Assembly (NCBI GenBank): GCA_944342025.1
Contig: CALVMD010000007.1
Location: forward strand, 1 to 64,000
Direction: 5' to 3'
From: an uncultured Clostridia bacterium
Lineage (GTDB): Bacteria; Bacillota; Clostridia; Christensenellales; Borkfalkiaceae
DNA length: 64,000 nt
A model generated the notes under the pieces. That model was given only the letters and a program-made list of their open reading frames with translations, did not search any database and was not told the DNA's origin. Positions 52,679-60,496 of this stretch are shown here, piece by piece. The translations under genes and the position numbers were made by a program. Position 1 is the first letter of the stretch. The number at the start of each line of letters is the position of its first letter.

Positions 52679-55093
52679 CTAGAACGTTAATTTAATATTA
52701 TCCACATACGCCTCTCCCTCGACCGGATTGTATTCGATCATGAGAACGATCTCCTGACCCCGGAACAAAGAGAGGTCGTATCTGTATAATGTCCATTCGC
52801 TGCCCGCACGGGTATAAGTGCTGTCTTCCAGCTCTCTGCCCGTACGCAGGTTTTTGATGATATATCCGTCCTCCGTCTTCTGGATGGCGCGGACCCTGAA
52901 ATCGGCGGTAAATTCGCCGATCGCGCTCTTGAACCGGAATTCAAACCGCGCTTTTGCCGAATCGAAAATGTAAAATTTGGAATATATGGCGCCGTTCGGC
53001 TGTTCGTCGTGCAGACCGTAATCGGAACCGTCGAAGCGGATCGAATATCCGTCGCCGCCGTCGGCAGATTGCTTGCCCACGCCCAACGGATTATATTCCC
53101 ACTTCTCGCCCGAGAAAGAAACGTAGTCGTACGTGCGGCTGCCCTTGTATTTCTGCCACCCTTCGTAATCTCCGAACACGTCGAAATAGAATTCCGATTT
53201 TTCGTTCAGCGGGGTTTCGTTGAACATCGTTTCCGCCACGACGTATTCGTCCACGTTTTCGGGATAATCCTCTCTGCCGACGATCGTACGCTCTGCGTTT
53301 TCGTGCGGCACGTTCTCTTCGATCAGGCGCATCAGCTCGCCGGGGGAGACGATTTCGATATGATCGTCGAGACGGCTGACCATGTTCGCCACATCCGTCA
53401 TCGTCGTGGACCAGCAATGTATTTTGACAGCCGTGTACCCGTTTACGGAATGGATATCCGCGGGCAGGCTGTTCAGCCTGTAAGCCACTCTTCCCGGCGT
53501 GTCCGACCAGAAAGACTCTGCATAGCCGAGGAAAGGCTTGTCGTTGTACCAGCGCAGATCTCCGCCCTGAATGTATTTGTTGGTATTCGCCATCACGAAC
53601 CCGCCCTTGATATGCGGGCGCGCCGCGTATTTTTCCATCACGGTGTCGTCAAAGGGAAGCTCGGGCGCAGAATCCGCATCGTTGAGGATTTCCGTATACG
53701 AGATCCCGCAGCGGCGCATGTATTCGTCCGTCATGTCCAGCGCGTTTTCCAGCGCCTCGGGATGCTTGTTCGACATCTGCGTCGGATACATCGTCACCGC
53801 ACCGGACGGTGCCGCCACAAAGTAGTCGTAAGGCGAACCTTTTTCGTACTCGTAGCGCAATACCTGCGGCATCAGGTCTGCCATGGAGGGCGCGATCGTC
53901 CACCCCATTTTGAAAGGATTTTTGCTGCGCAGCTCCTTGTTCAGAGAGTACCCGAAGTATTCCTCGCTCATCGCAAAGGAGTTCTGATGCCAGCTGAGAT
54001 TGTCTCCGTCCGTCATGACCAGCGCCACATAGTGCTTGTCGGGGTCCGCCTCGATGTCCTCGTCCTGCTTCCTCGGTTCAAAGCATTTCCCGCCCAGGGT
54101 GACGCTGACGGTCAGATTGTAGTTGTATACGGTGCACAAAAAGCCGAAGCCGTTCGTTCCGTGGTTTTTGATCTGATAGACCTCGTTGTAGCTTGCCCAA
54201 CCCATCACGGTCACCGAACCGTCGTTCGGATAGGCGTTTTTCAATTCCGAACGGAAACTGTCCGATTGATACGCCTCGTCCACGTACAGGGCGCCCAACG
54301 CGATGCCGAGATCTCTGTTTTCGACCGTATTGTTCGGCGTGAGGATGATATAGCTCTTGCTCAGTTCGTCCGCATACTCCTCATACGCCTGCCGCTCGGT
54401 ATATTCGCGGACGTCCTTTGCCATAACATACCCGGCGCGCTCGGCGATGTCCGCCTTGGTCACGTCTACGGGCAGATACCCCGTCGCCGCCGCGACGGTA
54501 AACGCCGCGTTCAGCGTTTCGCTCCCCATCATGCTCTGATTTCCGTCCGTATCGATCCCTTCTTCAAAGGATTGTTCATACAAGACGTATCCCGGTTTGC
54601 CGCCGTATTCCGTGACGTACCCGGCATAATCTTCCAGCAGAATTTCGAAAGCGCTTTTCTGTTCCGTGCCCGTCACTTCGTTCGACTGCACGCCGTCTTT
54701 TTGCTTGAATTCGTCCAGCCACACGCCGCACCAACCGGCTTTGTGCCCCGCCTGGCGCAATACGTTCAGATAGATGTTCCGCGTTGCGCCGCTTTTCAGC
54801 GCCAGCCCCTGTAAACAGGAAAGCGTGGCGACTTCGTTAAAGATGTCGGGCGAGTCGTAAACGTTGCTGTTTCCGAAATCGTACTCGACGCAATCCAGCT
54901 GCTGAACGGCGGGAAATTCGGGGAAAAGCGAGCTTTCCGCCTCTCCCTCCACGACCGCCGAATGATCTTCCCAATACGCGGGCTCTTCCGGCTGTTCGGG
55001 CGTTTTCGGATCCTGCGGCGCACAGGAAGCGATCCCCAGTGCCAAAACTGCCGACAGCAGCACGAGCAATACCTTAGAAATTTTACTCTTCAT
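52679..55093 (-). CDS. GxGYxYP-like lipoprotein (copy 2)
   Basis: 804 residues with lipobox GIASC. The N-terminal 620 residues parallel copy 1: ENRDLGIALGALYVDE, HYVALVMTDGDNLSWHQNSF, PSGAVTMYPTQM at the GxGYxYP position, the shared SDTPGRVAYRLNSLPADI and VKIHCWSTTMTDVANMV. One beta-sandwich of about 160 residues follows, ending in VEGEAYVDNIKLTF. The acidic TDGDN and the Asp/Glu in NRDLGIALG are candidate catalytic residues. GGGG precedes the ATG. The two copies probably arose by tandem duplication followed by gain or loss of C-terminal modules. Confidence 0.78.
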   Translation of the reverse strand: MKSKISKVLLVLLSAVLALGIASCAPQDPKTPEQPEEPAYWEDHSAVVEGEAESSLFPEFPAVQQLDCVEYDFGNSNVYDSPDIFNEVATLSCLQGLALKSGATRNIYLNVLRQAGHKAGWCGVWLDEFKQKDGVQSNEVTGTEQKSAFEILLEDYAGYVTEYGGKPGYVLYEQSFEEGIDTDGNQSMMGSETLNAAFTVAAATGYLPVDVTKADIAERAGYVMAKDVREYTERQAYEEYADELSKSYIILTPNNTVENRDLGIALGALYVDEAYQSDSFRSELKNAYPNDGSVTVMGWASYNEVYQIKNHGTNGFGFLCTVYNYNLTVSVTLGGKCFEPRKQDEDIEADPDKHYVALVMTDGDNLSWHQNSFAMSEEYFGYSLNKELRSKNPFKMGWTIAPSMADLMPQVLRYEYEKGSPYDYFVAAPSGAVTMYPTQMSNKHPEALENALDMTDEYMRRCGISYTEILNDADSAPELPFDDTVMEKYAARPHIKGGFVMANTNKYIQGGDLRWYNDKPFLGYAESFWSDTPGRVAYRLNSLPADIHSVNGYTAVKIHCWSTTMTDVANMVSRLDDHIEIVSPGELMRLIEENVPHENAERTIVGREDYPENVDEYVVAETMFNETPLNEKSEFYFDVFGDYEGWQKYKGSRTYDYVSFSGEKWEYNPLGVGKQSADGGDGYSIRFDGSDYGLHDEQPNGAIYSKFYIFDSAKARFEFRFKSAIGEFTADFRVRAIQKTEDGYIIKNLRTGRELEDSTYTRAGSEWTLYRYDLSLFRGQEIVLMIEYNPVEGEAYVDNIKLTF

Positions 55094-55104
55094 TTTTTAT
55101 CCCC

Positions 55105-55971
55105 TTATTTAAGCCCCGTTACGTTGATCCCCTCGGTAAAATACTTTTGGAACGAAAAATAGAACACAAGTACCGGGAGAAGCGTGATCATGGTCGCCGC
55201 CGTGCGCAAAACGCTCGCATACGGATGGTTTTCGCTGCCGTTGATCGTAGGCCTGTACATCAGAAGCTTGATCTGGATCGGGTCGAACGGGCTTACGCTG
55301 TTCAGCGCCAACTGCGGCCACAGGTATTCGTTCCACTGACCCACAAACGTGATGATGCAATAGGTGGCGATGGCGGGCATCGACATGGGTATGACGAGCC
55401 GCGTCAGAATTTTCCAATCGCCCGCGCCGTCCAGCACGGCGCTCTCGATGACGCTGTCGGGAATGGTATGCATAAACTGTTTGAGCAAAAAGATGCCGAA
55501 GATGTTCACGAGTCCCGGCAGCACGACCGCCAGAGGCGAACCCAGCAAACCGATTTCCGTGATCAACAGATAGTTGGAAACGAGAAGGATCTCGCCGGGC
55601 ACCATCAGTGCGGACATAAAAAAGAGAAACACGAACTGCTGACCGCGGAATTTCTTTTTGGCAAGAACGTACGCGACAAGGCTGATGATGATGACCGTCA
55701 CAAAGGTGAATCCGCCCGCGTAGATCAAACTCCACACGATGCCCATGATCATGTCGCTGCCCTGCCAGGCGGTCAGATAGTTTTTTATGTTTATGCTCTC
55801 GGGCAACAGATGGAGCGTTCCGCCCGGCCGATAGGTCTCGGGCTGAAGCGACTCGACAAAACTGAAATAAAACGGCAATATCTGAAAAAGCATGAACAGG
55901 ACGAGCGTCCCGTAACACAGCCCCAGCACGACGCGCTTGCCGATGCTCCCTTTCGTCTTGACTTTATTCAT
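55105..55971 (-). CDS. Carbohydrate ABC transporter permease (MalG type, CUT1)
   Basis: 288 residues with six helices. The C-terminal EAA loop is ESAVLDGAGDWKILTRLVIP, the site that docks the ATPase, and LPGLVNIFGIFLLKQFMHTI precedes it. FVGQWNEYLWPQLAL is typical of MalG-like permeases. No ATPase gene is present in this operon, as is usual for CUT1 systems that share a common MsmK-type ATPase encoded elsewhere. It overlaps the MalF-type gene by 8 nt. Confidence 0.95.
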   Translation of the reverse strand: MNKVKTKGSIGKRVVLGLCYGTLVLFMLFQILPFYFSFVESLQPETYRPGGTLHLLPESINIKNYLTAWQGSDMIMGIVWSLIYAGGFTFVTVIIISLVAYVLAKKKFRGQQFVFLFFMSALMVPGEILLVSNYLLITEIGLLGSPLAVVLPGLVNIFGIFLLKQFMHTIPDSVIESAVLDGAGDWKILTRLVIPMSMPAIATYCIITFVGQWNEYLWPQLALNSVSPFDPIQIKLLMYRPTINGSENHPYASVLRTAATMITLLPVLVFYFSFQKYFTEGINVTGLK

Positions 55972-56872
55972 ACACCACGGTCTCCTTTTGCGTCAGGTTC
56001 TGGATGACGGTGAGGACCATAATGATGACGAACATGACGAATCCTTCCGCAAACGCGAACGAGAAGTTGGTGTTTTCAAACGCGTCTATGTACATTGCAT
56101 AGATCGCGGACATCGTAAAGTCGTTGTGCGGCGTGATCAACTGCATCGGCGCAATGACCTTCATCCCTTCGATCAGGGAAAGCAATACGTTCAAAAAGAC
56201 CACAGGCCCCAAAAGCGGCCAGGTGATATAACCGAAAATCTGCACGCCGGAGTCGGTATCCAGGCTCGCCGCTTCGTAATACGTCTTGGGGATCCCGTTC
56301 AGCCCCGCGTAAAAAATGATCATCTTCTGGCTGAACCCCGTAAAGAAAGGTATGACCATCAGGGAGATCAAAGCCGTATCTTCATTGACGAGCCAATCCT
56401 TCGGAGGAATCCCGAACACCGAAAGAAACGAATTCAGAATACCCGTTTCCGTAGGGTTGAATACGTACAGGGTGATCTGCGTGGTGATCGCCGCAGAAAC
56501 CAGCGCGGGCCAATACAGTCCCGCCAGGAAAAACTTTCTGCCGCGGGACAGTTTCATCAGGCATACCGCCATCAGCAAACCGAAACCGTTGTTGCCGATC
56601 AGCATCACGACCGTCCAGATCGTCGTATGCAAGAGCCCGTTCAGAAAATCTTTGTCCCTGAACACCTCTGCGTAATGTTCGAAGCCGACAAATTGCAGCC
56701 CTTCGAGCATTACAAAACGCAGATCATAGTTCAATAGGCTGAAAACAAATCCGCGGACGAACCCGTACACAAAAAATACAGAAAACAGACAAATGGGTAC
56801 CAATAACAGAAGATAACATTTCAGATCGTTTCTGTATTTGTGATACCATTTTTTTATGTCGATGCCTTTCAT
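55964..56872 (-). CDS. Carbohydrate ABC transporter permease (MalF type, CUT1)
   Basis: 302 residues, six helices (first: CYLLLLVPICLFSVFFVYGF). The EAA loop YEAASLDTDSGVQIFGYITWP is clear. It pairs with the MalG-type permease to form the membrane channel for the sugar delivered by the binding protein at 56882. It lies 9 nt after that gene. Confidence 0.95.
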   Translation of the reverse strand: MKGIDIKKWYHKYRNDLKCYLLLLVPICLFSVFFVYGFVRGFVFSLLNYDLRFVMLEGLQFVGFEHYAEVFRDKDFLNGLLHTTIWTVVMLIGNNGFGLLMAVCLMKLSRGRKFFLAGLYWPALVSAAITTQITLYVFNPTETGILNSFLSVFGIPPKDWLVNEDTALISLMVIPFFTGFSQKMIIFYAGLNGIPKTYYEAASLDTDSGVQIFGYITWPLLGPVVFLNVLLSLIEGMKVIAPMQLITPHNDFTMSAIYAMYIDAFENTNFSFAFAEGFVMFVIIMVLTVIQNLTQKETVVYE

Positions 56873-56881
56873 ACCTTCCCC

Positions 56882-58261
56882 TTACCGAAACAATTTGTTG
56901 ATATCCGCCGTCACGTCGTTTGCCACTTTTTCCGGCGACTGTCCTCCGTCCACCAATTTATACTCGGCATATTTCAGCTTTGTGGTGATTTCCGGCCAGA
57001 ATTTTGTACCGGGCCTCGGAACGCTGATCAGAAGCTGATCCATAAAGATGTCCCAATATTCCACCCAATTCGGATCGGATTCGTTGGGTTCGTGATAGTA
57101 AGGATCTTCCAGCCCTGCTTCCAATGAAGGGAATACCTTCATTTCCTTCGCAAAATCCATGTGCGTTTCGTAATCGGTCGCACAAAACCTGATAAATTCG
57201 TACGCGGCGATCTTATTTTCGTCTTTACAGGTCGAATTGATGCAAAGTCCGCTCGAACCGAGCGTCGCATACCCCGGTATCCCCTCCGTCGTGGAAGGGA
57301 TCGCCGCGACTTTAATATCGGATTCACCGTCCAAATTCAGGTCCATGCCCTTGACGTCGTTATAGATCCACGAGCCCATTTCGATAAAAGCGACGGTCCC
57401 GTCGTAGATGAATTGGTTTTCCAGATACGGCGCATAGCCCGTATATTCGATCGCGCCCGAGTCCGCCGCGTCCTGCATGGTGCGGAATGCCTCGATCGCT
57501 TCGGGCGTGTTCAGCGTACACTCCGTGCGCTCGTCGTTCAAAAGAGACGCCCCGAACCTTGCCATCCAACCGTTGATGACGTACATATCGTGCTGCGAGT
57601 TGCTCGCGTTGATGGGCATGATAAATCCGTGATACGGATTTTCGCCGTCCTTTTCATAGGCACGCACCTGCAAAGACTGTTCGCACAGCTCTTCGAAAGT
57701 CGTCGGGGGCGTATAATCCGGGCCGAACACCTCTTCGCAAATCGTTTCGTTATACATGAAAAGCGTAGTGTTGCTCTCCAAAGGGAAACCGTATTGATGT
57801 TCGCCGATGCGCATCGCCTGCCACGTCTGATCGATAAACTGCTCCTCCTCGTTTATTTCGACCTTGCCGCCCGTCATCTTGGTGAGGTCGAGGACCCGGC
57901 CCGACTCACCGAGGGACTGAACGTAAACGTGGTCCAGCCGGACGACGTCGGGCGCCGTTCCGTTGGCAAAGGCGAGATTCAGATCGTCATAATAATCCGC
58001 CCTCGTCTTTTTGATCAGATCGATCGTCACGTTCGGATACTGTTTGTTAAACTTTTCGATCGCGCGCTCCATAGGCTCCCACATAAAATCCATGGGCGCC
58101 CACCAAACGGAAACCGTTCCCGTAAGCGTCGCGGGATCAACTGTGTCGGGATCGAAAGTGAAATCGTTGTTCACCTCCGGAAGTTTGACGCAAGCCGCGC
58201 CGCCCGCCAGACAGGCGGCAGCCAAGATCAAACACGTTAATTTACGCAATATTTTGCTCAT
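56882..58261 (-). CDS. Sugar-binding lipoprotein, family 1 (CUT1)
   Basis: 459 residues with signal peptide and lipobox AGGAAC. SBP_bac_1 features: TGTVSVWWAPMDFMWEPMER, VTIDLIKKTRADYYDDLNLA, GTAPDVVRLDHVYVQSLGES, and KDENKIAAYEFIRFCA towards the end. It delivers an oligosaccharide to the 55105-56872 permeases. First structural gene of the operon, 17 nt or so after a possible start site and next to CG-centred operators. AAGGAGGAGG is a very strong ribosome site. Confidence 0.95.
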   Translation of the reverse strand: MSKILRKLTCLILAAACLAGGAACVKLPEVNNDFTFDPDTVDPATLTGTVSVWWAPMDFMWEPMERAIEKFNKQYPNVTIDLIKKTRADYYDDLNLAFANGTAPDVVRLDHVYVQSLGESGRVLDLTKMTGGKVEINEEEQFIDQTWQAMRIGEHQYGFPLESNTTLFMYNETICEEVFGPDYTPPTTFEELCEQSLQVRAYEKDGENPYHGFIMPINASNSQHDMYVINGWMARFGASLLNDERTECTLNTPEAIEAFRTMQDAADSGAIEYTGYAPYLENQFIYDGTVAFIEMGSWIYNDVKGMDLNLDGESDIKVAAIPSTTEGIPGYATLGSSGLCINSTCKDENKIAAYEFIRFCATDYETHMDFAKEMKVFPSLEAGLEDPYYHEPNESDPNWVEYWDIFMDQLLISVPRPGTKFWPEITTKLKYAEYKLVDGGQSPEKVANDVTADINKLFR

Positions 58262-58591
58262 AACCTCCTCCTTATTGCATTAGATTTTATCGAAACGTTT
58301 CATCCGAATTTACAAGGCCGCCGATATATTGAAATGTTTGGAAAAACGTTTTTCTTGTTTTCAAAAAAGAACGAGCCGACTCGATATGCCCGTTATGAAT
58401 TCAATTCGATTTATCAAGCACGTTTTAGCCGATGCGGATACGGAAAATATTCAGAAAAACGTTTTTCTATCCCTTAAGAAAGAACGCGCCGAACCTGTAT
58501 GCTCATTTTATCCGAAATCGTTTTATCTGTTCTGATCTCAACAACTTCCGACAAGGTTTCGGCGCGCCGCTTTCGATTGTCTTTACCGCGA
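58262..58591. promoter_or_regulatory. Control region of the CUT1/GxGYxYP operon with three LacI-type operators
   Basis: No gene in these 330 bases. Palindromes: GAAACGTTTC (58292-58301), GAAAAACGTTTTTC (58341-58354) and AGAAAAACGTTTTTCT (58453-58468). The last is identical to the site in front of the regulator gene. A tentative minus-strand promoter is TTGTAA near 58307-58312 with GATAAAAT near 58283-58290, placing the first operator in the spacer. Two operators about 113 bp apart could loop. Confidence 0.75.
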
Positions 58592-59599
58592 TTAGATTTG
58601 AAATTCGCTCGACTTGCGATATTCAATCGTATAATAATTGTGCAGGAAAGACGGCTGTACCGGTTTATTTTCAATGAGTTCGAACAGCATCTGCGCGGAC
58701 TGATAGCCCACCTGATAGTAATCTACATACATCGTCGTTACGTCCGTCTCGTACTGCGTGTGCATATCTCCGCCCAAAGAGACAACGGCAAAATCTTTGC
58801 CGACGGTCTTGCCGATGCGTTCCGCGTACTTCCTCGCCCCCGGAATCAGATTGCTTGAATCCAGAAGCACCGCGCTGAAATCGCCCGACACCTCTTCGAA
58901 AACGCGGCGGCCGTTCTTTTCGCCCTCTAACAAATTGCAGACCTTCTGTTCCTCTTCGAGCAATCCGCACTCTTTTACGGCCTTAAAAAATCCCCTTTCC
59001 CTGTCTATACAGATCGTATATTCTTTGAGACCGCTCACGAACAAAATGCGCCGATGCCCCTGCTCGATGAGATGTTTGGTCATTTTGTAACAAATGTCCT
59101 CGTTATCGGCGTCTATGTAATAAGATCCCCCGTCCTTCTGATGTTCCTTTTCGGGCGAACCGATGATAACATGTTTCAAATTGTCCTGACGAAATCTTTC
59201 CAACCTGAAATCTTTTTCAGACGGCGTAAGGATGATCGCTCCGTCCATGATCCCCTTCCCGGGGAGCAGCAGCTGCGTCAGCCCTTCCGCATCCAAAACA
59301 TTATAATATAAAATCGGATTGACGCCGTTTTCGTTGCCCGCTACGCATATGCCGTGCAAAAGGTCGGAATAAAAGGAGTCGAACTGGTTTTTTTTCGCTG
59401 TCAGAAACACGCCTATCAGATTCGTCCTGTGCGTAACCAAAGCAGACGCCATCACGTTCGTGCTGTAGTTCAATTCTTTGCAGGCGGCAAGTATCCTGGT
59501 GCGCAGCTCTTCGCTGACATATTTTTTCCCCGAAAGAACATTGGATACCGTTGAAATTGCCACTTTACTGAGTCGAGATACATCCTTAATAGTAGACAT
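58592..59599 (-). CDS. LacI-family repressor of the CUT1/GxGYxYP operon
   Basis: 335 residues. HTH TIKDVSRLSKVAISTVSNVL at residues 3-22 and hinge region NYSTNVMASALVTHRTNLIG, then the sugar-binding-like effector domain (GVFLTAKKNQFDSFYSDLLH, GAIILTPSEKDFR, HRRILFVSGLKEYTI). The same 16-bp palindrome stands immediately downstream of its own promoter and upstream of the CUT1 operon, so it probably represses itself and the operon. GGGGAGGGGG provides the ribosome site. Inducer unknown, likely a mannose-containing oligosaccharide or its product. Confidence 0.93.
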   Translation of the reverse strand: MSTIKDVSRLSKVAISTVSNVLSGKKYVSEELRTRILAACKELNYSTNVMASALVTHRTNLIGVFLTAKKNQFDSFYSDLLHGICVAGNENGVNPILYYNVLDAEGLTQLLLPGKGIMDGAIILTPSEKDFRLERFRQDNLKHVIIGSPEKEHQKDGGSYYIDADNEDICYKMTKHLIEQGHRRILFVSGLKEYTICIDRERGFFKAVKECGLLEEEQKVCNLLEGEKNGRRVFEEVSGDFSAVLLDSSNLIPGARKYAERIGKTVGKDFAVVSLGGDMHTQYETDVTTMYVDYYQVGYQSAQMLFELIENKPVQPSFLHNYYTIEYRKSSEFQI

Positions 59600-59612
59600 A
59601 TACCCCCTCCCC

Positions 59613-59628
59613 AGAAAAACGTTTTTCT
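59613..59628. promoter_or_regulatory. LacI-type autoregulatory operator
   Basis: AGAAAAACGTTTTTCT, a perfect 16-bp palindrome, directly downstream of the -10 box at the predicted start site; identical to 58453-58468. Confidence 0.88.
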
Positions 59629-59635
59629 CATCCTT

Positions 59636-59664
59636 ATTCTATCGCGAAGCAAACGATTTGTCAA
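59636..59664 (-). promoter_or_regulatory. Promoter of the second lacI-type gene
   Basis: Minus strand TTGACA (59659-59664), 17-nt spacer, TAGAAT (59636-59641); start near 59629, at the edge of the operator. Confidence 0.85.
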
Positions 59665-59843
59665 CACCTTTTTAAAATTTTTTTTATTTTTTTTGTAATT
59701 TGCAAAACGCCCGCGCTTATGCCGGCTGCAATTATCCTCTGTTTTTTTAATTCTTTTCCTGCGAAAACTTGTTCTCGGAGCAATCCGGTCCCAGTTCAGT
59801 CCTTTCTGCAAAATCACGCAAAACCTTTCTGAACAAATAATTT

Positions 59844-59893
59844 AAGGGAGGCGGCGCATAAAGGAACCGGTTCCTTTATGCGCCGCCTCCCTT
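59844..59893. terminator. 50-bp perfect palindrome, probable terminator
   Basis: Two 25-bp arms without a loop, centred on GGTTCC/GGAACC at 59868-59869, with a TTTCTTC run on the plus side. It lies 20 nt after the stop of the gene fragment ending at 59914, as a terminator for that lost gene would. Confidence 0.75.
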
Positions 59894-59913
59894 TCTTCAT
59901 TAAGCAAGATCAG

Positions 59914-60000
59914 CTATTCCATGGCGCCGTCAATCTTCAACACGGTATTCAGCAATACATCTGCACCTTTTTTACAATTTTCCACAGGCGTGTATTCCAA
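59914..60000 (-). pseudogene. 3' end of an unidentified gene joined to the TOTE-like remnant
   Basis: Right after the stop of the 60001 gene, and in the same frame, the minus strand reads LEYTPVENCKKGADVLLN then TVLKIDGAME and a stop at 59914. This looks like a genuine protein C-terminus and is followed by the palindromic terminator. No start or ribosome site exists for it. The parent family is not recognised. The stop codon TAA separating it from the upstream gene appears to lie at a deletion junction. Confidence 0.45.
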
Positions 60001-60492
60001 TTAAATACCAACGACGTCCGCCCCGTTCGGAGATTTCCCCTGCAAATGCTTATAGATCGCGCCGTCGTCGAGCGGGGCGAACTTTCTGTTTTTGCATTCC
60101 GAACACTTTGTCTTCCGCTTATCGCAAAGCCATGTATTCCACTCGTTCAGACAGACGGGCTGATAACCGCTTTTGCCGCTCTTTTCGCTGTGCCAACGCT
60201 TTGCGTAAACGTCTTCCCGCCCGCGGAACAGCAAACGGAAAAGTTTGATCTTTTCTTCCGACGTGCTTTGATTCGTTATGACCGCGCTATCACTTGACTG
60301 CACAGGAGCTTTGTTTTCGTTAAATTTTATCGTCTCGGCGGACTGCCGCTCAACTTCTTCTTCCTTATCTGTTTCGGATAGCTCACCGTATTTAGCACGA
60401 TATCGGGCAAGATCTTTATTCAGCCGTTGATTTTCTGCACGCAGACGCTCGCACTCCTCTTGCAGAGCCGTATATTCTTTTGTGGCACTCAT
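60001..60492 (-). pseudogene. N-terminal remnant of a TOTE-type primase/helicase
   Basis: 163 residues. A coiled-coil start (LQEECERLRAENQRLNKDLA) and a low-complexity linker precede KIKLFRLLFRGREDVYAKRW, SGYQPVCLNEW and a four-cysteine pattern LCDKRKTKCSECKNRKF, ending HLQGKSPNGADVVGI. This is how the archaeo-eukaryotic-primase-containing proteins of TOTE conflict systems begin; they normally exceed 900 residues and continue into the primase core and a helicase. Here the protein stops just where that core should start. Zinc-binding part intact, catalytic part missing. Confidence 0.72.
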
Positions 60493-60496
60493 TTTT

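Larger units (their letters stand above)
59600..59843. other. Upstream region of the second lacI-type gene
   Basis: Contains the regulator promoter and operator (listed separately) and an AT-rich segment at 59665-59700. Beyond that, up to the palindrome at 59844, nothing recognisable. Confidence 0.5.

Noticed and set aside
50661..54814. Two plus-strand frames of 600-670 codons opposite the GxGYxYP-like genes
   Set aside because: They mirror one another only because the minus-strand genes are paralogues; no independent coding signal.
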